The position numbers were made by a program, and so were the translations under genes. From a virus, in the IMG/VR virus record IMGVR_UViG_3300048121_001678, positions 124,001-188,000 of that record: DNA of 64,000 bases. One strand, 5' to 3'. The number at the start of each line of letters is the position of its first letter. Positions within the stretch are counted from its first letter, which is position 1. The notes beneath the pieces were generated by a model that saw only the letters and a program-made list of their open reading frames with translations, had not been told where the DNA came from and ran no database searches. Positions 1 to 9,669 of the stretch are shown here, piece after piece.

Positions 1-777
1 TGATGGGTCATAAATTGTGTAAATACCATCTTCCATACTCTTAGTCTGATTACCGTAAAGTGCAATCGCTAATGTATCGATATCATGTTCAGCCATTTCA
101 ATATCTAATGTAATTGGATTAAAATATGTATTAGTAATTATAATGTCTTGGTCAGGTTGACCAATGAATGGTGTTGCGTTAGGTTTGTTTGACGGAGCAC
201 TTGAAGGTGATAACGTACAGAACAATAAATCACTACCATTCTCAACATATCGATATCGAATACTTTTTTGTGAACTATTAGTTAAATTAGTAGTTACTGG
301 CTCACAATAAAATGAAGATGTTACAATTCTGTAAAAGTTAGGTATTTTAGTTCCATTATCGTTTAGATATTCAACTCTAAACCCAACTAATCCTTGTGCC
401 ACAAATTTATTTCTAAACTTGGCATCAACATTATTTAAATCAACAATAATACCTTTAACGTTAGGTAACGCAGATAAAACACCACAATCTGTTATTGTTG
501 TTCTAATCTCTGCAGGACGAATATATAGTGTATATATACCTGTTTGATTAAATTCATTTGCGGGTAAACGTAAATTATACATACCACCCAAAATTTCATT
601 TGTATTCCCACCAGTGTCGTTGTTGTGGAAATAAGGCGTCAATAAAGAAGCCGCATCTAATTCTTTAAGTACAAAGTCTTCAGTCACATCTCTACTTGGT
701 GTGTAGTTCATAATGATTTCAACGTCTTCTGGAGACATATCTGCGGGTCTTGTAATTCCGTAAGTTCCTAATGCCAT
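1..777 (-). CDS. Virion-associated protein of unknown function (C-terminus cut by window edge)
   Basis: An open frame runs leftward from an ATG at 777 to the window edge without a stop, giving 259 codons; the C-terminus is missing. The protein begins MALGTYGITRPADMSPEDVE and is rich in Asn, Thr and aromatic residues, with a mostly beta-type pattern. I do not recognise a family. It is the last visible member of a minus-strand operon beginning at 9593, and only 3 bases separate it from the upstream PKD-domain gene. Neighbouring baseplate wedge genes (gp25, gp6) further upstream suggest a baseplate or tail-fibre component; that is inference from position only. Confidence 0.7.
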   Translation of the reverse strand, partial: MALGTYGITRPADMSPEDVEIIMNYTPSRDVTEDFVLKELDAASLLTPYFHNNDTGGNTNEILGGMYNLRLPANEFNQTGIYTLYIRPAEIRTTITDCGVLSALPNVKGIIVDLNNVDAKFRNKFVAQGLVGFRVEYLNDNGTKIPNFYRIVTSSFYCEPVTTNLTNSSQKSIRYRYVENGSDLLFCTLSPSSAPSNKPNATPFIGQPDQDIIITNTYFNPITLDIEMAEHDIDTLAIALYGNQTKSMEDGIYTIYDPS

Positions 778-780
778 TTT

Positions 781-1863
781 TTAAGTTTCATTAATTTTAT
801 AGAAACCATAACCATATCTAGTTAGGTCTCCAAGGTTATCAACTTCACCCAATCTTTCTAATCCTTCAAAAGCTGAGTTCTTGCCTCTGTCTATAAATAC
901 TTCACTCTGTATTTCTGGTGAAGAAACCATGTCTAATAATACCTCTTGTTTTGTAATCGCACTAACACTGATGTCATTTTCAGTAATTCCTGAGGATTTT
1001 TGAATATATATTGTCGACCCATCTGGGTAATCATAATAAGTAACCTCATTAATAGTATATGCGGTATATTGTGGGTTTATCTCATCTATCACACCCAATA
1101 AATCACCGTTTTTAAAAATAGGGACGTTAGTTGCGTACCTAATAGAACCATAACTACTTAAAGTTGTTAACTGACTTATAGTATACCCTGAAACTAAAAA
1201 AGGTACAGACACATAATTTGATGAAATTTGCGAATTTATATTATTCTCCGCGTCACCACTAAAAATAAAGTTGTAATTTAATGGTGTTCCTGACCAACTA
1301 CCTCCTTGAGGTGTAAAAGTTATATTACCTTGTTGATTTGATATCGTAACTCCGGTCATCGGAATAGTAATAGTTTTTTTAACTTCAGTTGTACCCCATG
1401 GATTCGTTTGAGTAATGGTTATTTTATAATCACCGCTACTTGCATAGGTGTGCGTTAAGAATGAAGGTGTTGTATCATTAATTGTTTGTGTAGATAACCC
1501 GTCTCCCCAATCAATAACATAGTTGGCTAACTTTAAAAACTTTTTAAAATCCCTATCAGACGTATTAAAGACTTTAATATCATAACCACTTGCAGTACTT
1601 GCAGAATAAACAAAGTTATTGACCACATCTTTCTGTAAAAGATAACCGTCAAATGGTGTGTAGTAACCCAAATCATTAAAGGATTGTGTAAACACTAATG
1701 GTATGGTTAAACCAGTTAATAATGAAGAACCACCCGTACCACCACTAAGTATTTCACTCATACCCGAATATACACCAAAAGTATTACCACTATAAGTTTC
1801 CTGAACAATGTCATCTTTTAACACTTCAGGTGAAATTTTAATATATGTTCTATCGGTCTTCAT
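781..1863 (-). CDS. Virion protein with a PKD-like (Ig-fold) domain
   Basis: 360 residues from an ATG at 1863 whose A overlaps the stop of the upstream gene. Residues about 105-168 look like a PKD domain: a VIDWGDG core, then a THTYASSGDYKITIT strand pair, the usual W-G-D-G / H-x-Y-x-x-x-G-x-Y spacing. PKD domains are beta-sandwich modules used for binding or as spacers on extracellular and virion surface proteins. The rest of the chain is not recognised. The gene lies in a compact operon with other large structural-looking genes and is probably a baseplate or fibre component exposed on the particle. The PKD call is good; the role is inferred. Confidence 0.75.
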   Translation of the reverse strand: MKTDRTYIKISPEVLKDDIVQETYSGNTFGVYSGMSEILSGGTGGSSLLTGLTIPLVFTQSFNDLGYYTPFDGYLLQKDVVNNFVYSASTASGYDIKVFNTSDRDFKKFLKLANYVIDWGDGLSTQTINDTTPSFLTHTYASSGDYKITITQTNPWGTTEVKKTITIPMTGVTISNQQGNITFTPQGGSWSGTPLNYNFIFSGDAENNINSQISSNYVSVPFLVSGYTISQLTTLSSYGSIRYATNVPIFKNGDLLGVIDEINPQYTAYTINEVTYYDYPDGSTIYIQKSSGITENDISVSAITKQEVLLDMVSSPEIQSEVFIDRGKNSAFEGLERLGEVDNLGDLTRYGYGFYKINET

Positions 1864-2702
1864 TATGGATTAACGTATTCGTAAAACTTCACAGGATTAT
1901 CTGTTGTACCAATTCTTATACCATTTAAATCAGTTAGTTTATATTGATAATTATCATAGTCGAGTACTATTTTACTATAAAACTTATCCTCTTTATTAAA
2001 GGTGAATATGTTTGGCATTAACGTTTGTGGTTCAATCATCATTCTAGTGAATTCACCTGTCTTACCATTAAAATGTTTTACAGACATATAAAATTCATCT
2101 AAATTGATATATCCCCTATCTTTTAACCAATACACAAAGAACCCCTCTTTATCACCTATATAATCTAAATAATATGTTGGTATTCTAACATTCACATTTT
2201 TAGGGACGGTATTTGAACCTATATTAACATTATTAGTTTGTCCCTGATATGAAGGTAGAATTATGGTAAAATATATCTGTTGACTTTGACTCTCATTTGT
2301 GTCATAAAAATCTAATTTAAAAAAACTATTTTTATAAGAATTTGCACTATAATATATTTCTTTATTTGTAAATCCTGCAGCGTTATAGTTATTAACCCAA
2401 TCACTAGATGTTGCACCTGTTACATCCACATTATCAGGTAAAAAATAAAACTGATAATTAACACTTGATTTAAATTCGGTTTGAGGAACATCTGGGTCTT
2501 TATTTACTATTCGATATGATTCATGGTCAAATCTAGTTACTTCAAAATCCTCAGTAGGATTTATCACTTGTTCAACAACATCTTGTTCATATATTTCAAT
2601 AGCGTCTTCACGGCCATTAACATCCCAAAATTGTTCTATTGGTATCTGAAGTTCCCTTTCTACCCCATTATCTGAAAATCTATACTTATTCACAATTATC
2701 AA
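1863..2702 (-). CDS. Unknown virion-type protein in the baseplate operon
   Basis: 279 residues beginning at a TTG codon (2702), which gives a 17-base overlap with the end of the upstream gene; a GTG at 2693 is an alternative start three residues in. The protein begins MIIVNKYRFSDNGVERELQI, a pattern of short beta strands, and is rich in Asn, Tyr and Phe without cysteines, signal peptide or membrane segment. No family recognised. Its embedding between two structural-looking genes with overlapping ends suggests translational coupling and a role in the same particle substructure. Confidence 0.65.
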   Translation of the reverse strand: MIIVNKYRFSDNGVERELQIPIEQFWDVNGREDAIEIYEQDVVEQVINPTEDFEVTRFDHESYRIVNKDPDVPQTEFKSSVNYQFYFLPDNVDVTGATSSDWVNNYNAAGFTNKEIYYSANSYKNSFFKLDFYDTNESQSQQIYFTIILPSYQGQTNNVNIGSNTVPKNVNVRIPTYYLDYIGDKEGFFVYWLKDRGYINLDEFYMSVKHFNGKTGEFTRMMIEPQTLMPNIFTFNKEDKFYSKIVLDYDNYQYKLTDLNGIRIGTTDNPVKFYEYVNP

Positions 2703-4386
2703 TTATTGGTTGTACTATCATATTTAAACCACTGTATCTTACTTGTGGTGACATCTGATAAAAGTTTATGTCTTTAAAGGGATAATGAGCACCATTTAAA
2801 AATGGGTAATCAACACCAACACCTTCACTATCAACATATCCGTAAGGATAAAGGTCTCTCCATCTCCATCTCTCCTCAAAATTTGAGTAAAACGCATAAT
2901 CAGGAATATTATCAACATCCTTTACGTTACCCGTTTCAACATATGACGAAAATTCTTTTACGTTAATTTTATGATAAGGGTAATAAACATAACCAATAGG
3001 AACCGCAGGATTATTTCTCATAAAAAAGTGGTCAACATTAAAACTATATTTATGTAAAAGTGGCGATATTACATTTTCAGTCATTAAAAAGTCATTCCAT
3101 TCACAAAAATCACCTAATAGTTCGTCACCATTTGATAAATTTTCATTATAATAAAATTGTTTACCATTTTTGGTGTATGTTGATAATGGTATATTATCTT
3201 TATTGTTACTATTAGTTGGTAACCACCAATTATCCACCACATTTTCAAGACGATTAAATTCCCAACCTATATTAATTGAGGTGTTTTGATTTGTTGGAGA
3301 CGGCTTATTAAACCAACCCATATAACCCTTATTAAGAATCGTTACAAATAATTCAGTTAAGGGCCTATCTTGGTTATCCCTATATTTCGATATATCAATG
3401 TCTTTTTCGAACGTATAGGATGCTGTTTGTGAACTATTTCTAACTGAAACTCGTTGTACATTATTTGGCGTTAGTGCCGAATACTCTAATTTTGAATTAT
3501 TATTAAATGGAATGTTTTCAAAACCCATTCTAGCTAAATTATAATCCTTAATATCTGTTAATATTTTGTGTTTTCTAACATAATACTTTGATGTGGTTTC
3601 GTCTGAGTTATTTTTATTAATAACCCTTTTAAGTGTACCCGTTACACCATCACCAAACGTAGTTCCCGTATACCCTAAATCATATATAGAAAAAACATTT
3701 AAATCACTTTTATATTCCTCATCACCCAATTCATAAACTTGAAAATAATATTCTCCATTGTAGTCAAATGATAATTTAGCGTACTCCCCAACACTTAAAT
3801 TATGATTTCCACCACAGTAAAAGGTAATCAGTTCTTTACCACTCACCTTCCTTTTTTTCATTACGAATGGAATACCGTCACTTACATTAAATAATGTCGT
3901 AGCACTTAATCTTTCATTGGTGTAGGACATTGTCTGAGCAGTTACATTTTCAAACGCGTATGAGAGATACATAGTCCAATTATATGTCGTTGCACTTTTT
4001 GTGACTAAATCAACATGACCATCTATACCTTCAGTCCTTAAGAAACTAAACTCATCATATTGTGGGTACCCTCTCCAATCATTACTAGTGACTGAGTTAA
4101 GAGCATCTACATAATATAAATCATTTCTAAATGGAGAATATGTTGTTTTACCAGTATATATATTATCAAAAATATTACTTAATTTACCCGTAATTCTTAT
4201 AGTGTTAGACGATTGACGTTCTTTATCAAACCTTTCAGCTAAATTTACTATAACTGTACGGTCACCTTCAACCATTTGTCTTTTCTGACCTTCTAAAGTA
4301 ATTGGTAATCCACTATCTAAAGTGGGTGCCCCTTTATACTGTTTTTCGCTCGGAACTATTCTTATATTGTTTGGTTCCTTACTCAT
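2686..4386 (-). CDS. Unknown large virion-type protein
   Basis: 566 residues, ATG at 4386 overlapping the TGA of the upstream 1736-residue gene (ATGA arrangement). The N-terminus is polar (MSKEPNNIRIVPSEKQYKG), followed by a long beta-rich, Asn/Tyr-rich body typical of phage tail and baseplate proteins; no membrane segments or catalytic motifs were found. Function not recognised. The 4-base overlap implies coupled translation with the 4383-9593 gene, so the products are probably made in fixed ratio and may contact each other in the particle. Confidence 0.7.
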   Translation of the reverse strand: MSKEPNNIRIVPSEKQYKGAPTLDSGLPITLEGQKRQMVEGDRTVIVNLAERFDKERQSSNTIRITGKLSNIFDNIYTGKTTYSPFRNDLYYVDALNSVTSNDWRGYPQYDEFSFLRTEGIDGHVDLVTKSATTYNWTMYLSYAFENVTAQTMSYTNERLSATTLFNVSDGIPFVMKKRKVSGKELITFYCGGNHNLSVGEYAKLSFDYNGEYYFQVYELGDEEYKSDLNVFSIYDLGYTGTTFGDGVTGTLKRVINKNNSDETTSKYYVRKHKILTDIKDYNLARMGFENIPFNNNSKLEYSALTPNNVQRVSVRNSSQTASYTFEKDIDISKYRDNQDRPLTELFVTILNKGYMGWFNKPSPTNQNTSINIGWEFNRLENVVDNWWLPTNSNNKDNIPLSTYTKNGKQFYYNENLSNGDELLGDFCEWNDFLMTENVISPLLHKYSFNVDHFFMRNNPAVPIGYVYYPYHKINVKEFSSYVETGNVKDVDNIPDYAFYSNFEERWRWRDLYPYGYVDSEGVGVDYPFLNGAHYPFKDINFYQMSPQVRYSGLNMIVQPIIDNCE

Positions 4387-7300
4387 AATATTTCTTGGTT
4401 AAGTATAAATTTATCAATATATTTGTTCATCGCAGATTTACCCGACCTAAGACCAAAATAAAAATGATAGGGTGCACCAACTAACAACTTATCTCTATAT
4501 TTTCCTTGACTATTATACGTAATATTAGTACCAGTTAATTTTGAATTATATATAAATCCTGGTTTTTCACTAGTTGGTGTCTGTATTGAAGATGGAAACG
4601 TATGTGGGTTAGTTAATCTATCAATAGATTGGTAGTTTACCGTATATATACTACTTGTAGTATTTTTATATGACCAATCATTATCCTCATCTCCAAAAAT
4701 AACACCGTTATTTTTAACCGTCCATGGGTGGAACGGTATTTCTTGGTCTTTAAAACCATAGTAATTAAATAACGGACTAGACACTTGATTGTCTCTAAAT
4801 GTTACTCTACCTGGTGTTATTAAGTCTCTATCAATAGTATTTCCCTCAAAGAATATCCCAATATTTGGGTCGTTTGAATTCACATCGTAATATATTGCAT
4901 CTCCAGAGTAATTATTACCTAAGAAAGGTGTAACACCAAATTCTGAGTTAATACTAATTAATTGGGATAAATCACCGTCTAATCTTTGGTTTTCTCTACT
5001 GAATAATTTTCTTATTGATGCATTACCAAGACCAGTTATTTGACCAAGCCAGGTAGTGTTTGATAGTCTACTTATAATAAAAACTTGTAATAAATCTGAG
5101 GTATCTTTATAGGACGTCGAACTAACACTATCAATAATATACCCCTGATAGTCATCATTAAAACATATCTCCTGTAAAAATTCGTCTCTAGGTCCCAAAT
5201 CCATAATAGTCGTAGGGTTACCTAACATCACATTATTTTGACCAGGGTAAGTATTACCGTTATTTTTAAGTGGCGGTAATTTACCTGTGAAACTACCATT
5301 GTTAAATGGTGATGCTCTGTAGAAAAATGAATTATTTATTTCTTGGTACGAAATCGTGTCTTTACAATAATCATAATCTGGTGATGTTAAGAATTTTGTA
5401 TCGTTAATATCATTACTATAAACATCTTGTTTTTGAAAAGAATACATATATAATGTACCGTTTACCCAGTTATTTACAAATGTTAATGACATTACATTAC
5501 GGCATATACCAAACATCATTCTAAATCTAGCCTTCCACTCAGTAAAGTTACCAATATCTCTACCAATCGAGAAATATGGTTTCTGTAATAAAGTATAACA
5601 CCCATTCTTAACTAATGTTGGATTAGTGTTACTCGGACAATTTGGTATAACTATTATGGTATTATTTGGACCCGGTTGGTAACATTCTAGTGGTACCATA
5701 TTTGCACATGAAAAAGAATCCGTAACACTATTGATTGATGCATTATTGTTAAACTCATCATCTAAAGATTCCGCACCATCACTAGTATCAAAACCATTTT
5801 CACTTAACGATTCACCGCCGTCAGCGTCAACTTTAAATACCGCAAAATCTCTATTCAAGTGAAAAGCCATACTATTATGGTTACTAATACCAATAGTCTC
5901 ATTATCCGATGTCGGTAAATTATCACTCCTAATAATTAATTTTGGATTTGGACCACTAATATTTACATTTATATTACCGTATTTTGGTGAAATAGCATTC
6001 CCTTGTGGACTTGCAGCCGGTCCATTGAATCCAGGCGATACTAATAGTGTACCACCATTTACTATGTTTTGACTAACATTAACTGTGGGATTAGAAGAAG
6101 CAAATAACCTAATTTTATTTATATTATCATTTGATGTTACAACATTACCCGCAGATGAGGTGGCGTAAGTACTTAGATTCCAGGTTCCGTTAAAATTCTC
6201 GCCTAATGACGAATAATATTTTATCTTATTTGACGTTACCGTAGAATATGCAGATGGGTCAACCGCAAAATTATAAGGTTCGTGATAAAGTTTTTGGTTT
6301 GGGTCTGTGTATGATATTGTATGAGATGTATTACTATATCTGTTACTCGTAATTTCTTGAATGGGGACATTCATATAAAAGTCACCACTCACTACTTCAG
6401 TACCATAACCTTGACCAGATAATTTTGATAAATCATATTTAATATTTTGTTTATCTGTCCAAACATCAACACCCCTAACCATAATAACCAATTTAAAATT
6501 ATTTGTTAGGTTAGAACCCATCAAGGTAAATGGGTTACCCACCACATAACCTACACTATTATTATCCGGATTAAAATAAGGTATTTCAGATTGAGGAAGA
6601 TTAAAATGTCGATTTATTATACCACCATTTGTGTTTTGTATATCAGTAAATGTTTTAGTAGTGATGACCTGAAAATACTCAACACCTGTCTTAAATTCAT
6701 ATTCTTTTTCAGTTGTTGACGCACTTACGGCAACTGTTGCGTTGGCTAGTCCACCATTTTCATTAATATAGTTAATAGTTTTTGTGGCGGTTAACATCGA
6801 TGTTCCTGTAATTGATTGAGAACCAAATTGATTTATTGGGTTTGTACTTCCACTATAATTTGTGTCATTTATATCACCTACATCGTTGAATGTGACGATA
6901 TCTCCCTGATTGAATGAACCGTTAGACACTAACATCATAACAACATTATCTGTATATTCTGGTCCCCCATTAACTTCAGTTTTAATTATATTTTGACCAT
7001 TAGTCGTATTATATGTCGAATTAAAGTATCTTGACCTAACATTCATAAGATTCATTGACTGAGCAACTGTCGCCTGACTTGTCAAAAAATATTGTGAGGG
7101 GAGTGTTGGAAATGTTAGGTCCAAACCAGTATAGTCTCTAGTTATTGGTAATCCGTAATGTGGTGAATTTAAATCTGCATATCCAGCAAGCCCATATCTA
7201 AAACCGAATAAATTAGCCTGATATTTTTCATTTTTCTTACTTTGACTACCTGAATAATTATCTGGGTCCATACCAACAGGTTTTTCATTAGCTGGGTCAC

Positions 7301-9593
7301 CAGCTAATTTAGACCATGTAGTAGTATTTGTAAGTGGAGCCAAAATACTTTCACCACTATTATCCCATACTACATATGATTGACCTATATTTACACCACC
7401 ACTACCACTACTACTCTTACCTGTTAATATATTTGTAGTTATCTCATCACCATCTAAATCATCAACATCGCAATCGCAAGTTAGACAATCAGGATAACTC
7501 ATCATTGGTAAATTAAAACTTTTAAACTTAAATTTAACAAGGAGTGGTGACACAACAATAGCGAACGCCGTCGCAGCAGCCGCGAATACAAGCGCCAATA
7601 ACGCATTGACCACTATCAAACCAACCGCCGGAAATGAACTAACTGCCGCGATACCAAATTGAACCGCCTGAAACGCTAAAAACGCCGGAAAAAATATCGC
7701 TAAAAACCATTTAAGTATCGGCCAAAGTCCCGCGATTACATGTAATAGAACTATCAATGGTATCGCCACAAAACCAATTATCGTAATTATTATATTAAAT
7801 AAAAGAAATAAGAAATCAAAATTTCTAACTCCGTCATTCGTTGGAAATTTATTAGTTGTTGACTCACATCCTCTATCAAGTATCTCTTTAATACCCATAA
7901 ATTTAGCACGACCCGAACCTTTTCTATGTTCGTCAATCATTTGAGCAGTAGTATACACCTTATTGTATACCATATCATAAAAGAAATCTTCACATTTAAC
8001 ACCGGCTTCTTTATCCGCATATTCATTCCAATTTAATGAAAACCCATAACTCTTTTGAAACTGTGAATATCGGTAATCATATAATGTGTAACTAACATTT
8101 ACAGGTACAATGAACCCACCTGTAGAATTTTGTTTTTTAGTAACCCGTATCTCTAATGTACCACCCGATGGAAAATCTATCCACTTCTCAGTTCTTAGCT
8201 GTCCATTAACATAAGTTTCTATTTTTTCCGCATCAGTATTTTGTAATACTTCAACACTACGATTAAATGGTATAGTGATAAATGATGTTTGAACTTCGTT
8301 ACTATTGTTAAATACTTCAACTAAATTACCAACAGGTGTAGATAACGTACTAGGGTCAACACCAGGATTTGACGCATTTCCTTGCCAACCGTACTCACGA
8401 ATTTGTGGGACCAGGAAATTCGCTCTAATAATATCACCTTTAATAAAATTAAGAGTACCATCAGTGATAGCAGGTCCATTTTCCTCAGACTGATACTTAA
8501 CCTTAAATCTATATTTACCTTTTGTCGGTATACCTATTGAAGGGTCATTAGATGTCACCTGTTCACCAAACTCATTAGTAATTACATAATCTAAATTCAT
8601 TGGAATATCAGTGACAAACGTACCCTCATCATCAATAACTTTACCCCCATTAGGTAGTAAGTATTGTTCCAATACTGGATATCCATCCTCATCCAAATCT
8701 ATTGATTGTCTCACAGATAAAACCTCACCCGGTCCTGTAACCAACCCACATAAATCACCCTGCTCTGTTCTTGGCTTACAATTCTTCTTTAACATCTGAC
8801 TATCCGATGACGAAAAAATAGAACCCATAAAGACTGCGGTCGGCTGAATCTCAATGTTTATATCCCTTAAATCGAAATCAGTTCTTGTTATCCCAATATT
8901 ACATAAATCCTCTTGACCCCAAAAAGAGGCAACATCAATATCTTTAACTTGATTTATAATTTGAGGTAATGAATTAATATCTTGTGATGATTTAAATTGG
9001 GAACCATTGAACTGTGATGACACACCTCTACCCATTCTAATCAAATCTTGAGGTCTCAAAGAAAAACACCCCATATTAGATAAATCTAAATCTAACACTA
9101 ATTTTTGATTACCGAGTGGGACCCCTGTTATCATAAAATCACCAGAGTCATTTGTCTTAACAGTATACCTATAGTATTTTTCGTATATTTCTAAAACCTC
9201 ACTTCGGGTCATTACATCAGACCTTGATGGGAATGTTCCTGTCGGCGTATGTCCTCCGTATTGTTTTTCGTATGGAAGTAAGTTATATCTATACCCATCC
9301 TCATTCTTATCTGTAACAGACTTATATGGATATAATGTAGATATTACTGGGTCTTGTAAGTCTATTTCGTCTATTGGTACGAATATCGATACCGTAGCAT
9401 TAGGTATACCAAATCCACTGTTAGCCACCACACGACCAACAACAACACCGTAATCGGCACAAAATCTTGAGTACACGTCTTCTTGTCTTAACTTTAAAGA
9501 AAGTATCTCTAAAAAGTCAAAATCTTGTTCAACCGTAACATTAATATTTTGGTCGGTTCCTAACTTGGTTCTTATTCTATATGATTTAGACAT
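4383..9593 (-). CDS. Giant virion protein with carboxypeptidase-like Ig domain and an internal hydrophobic block
   Basis: 1736 residues, first gene of a five-gene minus-strand operon. Residues about 45-165 resemble a CarbopepD-regulatory-like Ig module: a VVGRVVANSGFGIPNATVSI strand set, then a TNDSGDFMITGVPLGNQKL hairpin. Residues about 590-690 are strongly hydrophobic, with four or more stretches long enough to cross a membrane, followed at about 700-710 by a C-x2-C-x-C-D-x-D-D cluster. The remainder is beta-rich and Asn/Ser-rich. Being next to gp6/gp25 suggests a baseplate or tail-tip protein, and the hydrophobic block is what one would expect of a component that touches or enters a membrane; that role is inference. 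A TATTTATC box lies 13 bases before the start. No T4 counterpart recognised. Confidence 0.8.
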   Translation of the reverse strand: MSKSYRIRTKLGTDQNINVTVEQDFDFLEILSLKLRQEDVYSRFCADYGVVVGRVVANSGFGIPNATVSIFVPIDEIDLQDPVISTLYPYKSVTDKNEDGYRYNLLPYEKQYGGHTPTGTFPSRSDVMTRSEVLEIYEKYYRYTVKTNDSGDFMITGVPLGNQKLVLDLDLSNMGCFSLRPQDLIRMGRGVSSQFNGSQFKSSQDINSLPQIINQVKDIDVASFWGQEDLCNIGITRTDFDLRDINIEIQPTAVFMGSIFSSSDSQMLKKNCKPRTEQGDLCGLVTGPGEVLSVRQSIDLDEDGYPVLEQYLLPNGGKVIDDEGTFVTDIPMNLDYVITNEFGEQVTSNDPSIGIPTKGKYRFKVKYQSEENGPAITDGTLNFIKGDIIRANFLVPQIREYGWQGNASNPGVDPSTLSTPVGNLVEVFNNSNEVQTSFITIPFNRSVEVLQNTDAEKIETYVNGQLRTEKWIDFPSGGTLEIRVTKKQNSTGGFIVPVNVSYTLYDYRYSQFQKSYGFSLNWNEYADKEAGVKCEDFFYDMVYNKVYTTAQMIDEHRKGSGRAKFMGIKEILDRGCESTTNKFPTNDGVRNFDFLFLLFNIIITIIGFVAIPLIVLLHVIAGLWPILKWFLAIFFPAFLAFQAVQFGIAAVSSFPAVGLIVVNALLALVFAAAATAFAIVVSPLLVKFKFKSFNLPMMSYPDCLTCDCDVDDLDGDEITTNILTGKSSSGSGGVNIGQSYVVWDNSGESILAPLTNTTTWSKLAGDPANEKPVGMDPDNYSGSQSKKNEKYQANLFGFRYGLAGYADLNSPHYGLPITRDYTGLDLTFPTLPSQYFLTSQATVAQSMNLMNVRSRYFNSTYNTTNGQNIIKTEVNGGPEYTDNVVMMLVSNGSFNQGDIVTFNDVGDINDTNYSGSTNPINQFGSQSITGTSMLTATKTINYINENGGLANATVAVSASTTEKEYEFKTGVEYFQVITTKTFTDIQNTNGGIINRHFNLPQSEIPYFNPDNNSVGYVVGNPFTLMGSNLTNNFKLVIMVRGVDVWTDKQNIKYDLSKLSGQGYGTEVVSGDFYMNVPIQEITSNRYSNTSHTISYTDPNQKLYHEPYNFAVDPSAYSTVTSNKIKYYSSLGENFNGTWNLSTYATSSAGNVVTSNDNINKIRLFASSNPTVNVSQNIVNGGTLLVSPGFNGPAASPQGNAISPKYGNINVNISGPNPKLIIRSDNLPTSDNETIGISNHNSMAFHLNRDFAVFKVDADGGESLSENGFDTSDGAESLDDEFNNNASINSVTDSFSCANMVPLECYQPGPNNTIIVIPNCPSNTNPTLVKNGCYTLLQKPYFSIGRDIGNFTEWKARFRMMFGICRNVMSLTFVNNWVNGTLYMYSFQKQDVYSNDINDTKFLTSPDYDYCKDTISYQEINNSFFYRASPFNNGSFTGKLPPLKNNGNTYPGQNNVMLGNPTTIMDLGPRDEFLQEICFNDDYQGYIIDSVSSTSYKDTSDLLQVFIISRLSNTTWLGQITGLGNASIRKLFSRENQRLDGDLSQLISINSEFGVTPFLGNNYSGDAIYYDVNSNDPNIGIFFEGNTIDRDLITPGRVTFRDNQVSSPLFNYYGFKDQEIPFHPWTVKNNGVIFGDEDNDWSYKNTTSSIYTVNYQSIDRLTNPHTFPSSIQTPTSEKPGFIYNSKLTGTNITYNSQGKYRDKLLVGAPYHFYFGLRSGKSAMNKYIDKFILNQEIL

Positions 9594-9606
9594 AAAGTAG
9601 TTTTAA

Positions 9607-9615
9607 GATAAATAC
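9607..9615 (-). promoter_or_regulatory. TATTTAT box upstream of the 4383-9593 gene
   Basis: Minus-strand sense reads GTATTTATC, ending 13 bases before the ATG at 9593. It is a variant of the TATTTATA box that recurs in sense orientation before most virion genes in this window. The 76-base gap it lies in holds no gene. Confidence 0.45.
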
Positions 9616-9669
9616 TTATTTATCCGTTTTACAATGATAAACCCATAAGTAAGTTTTGTAAAACGTATA

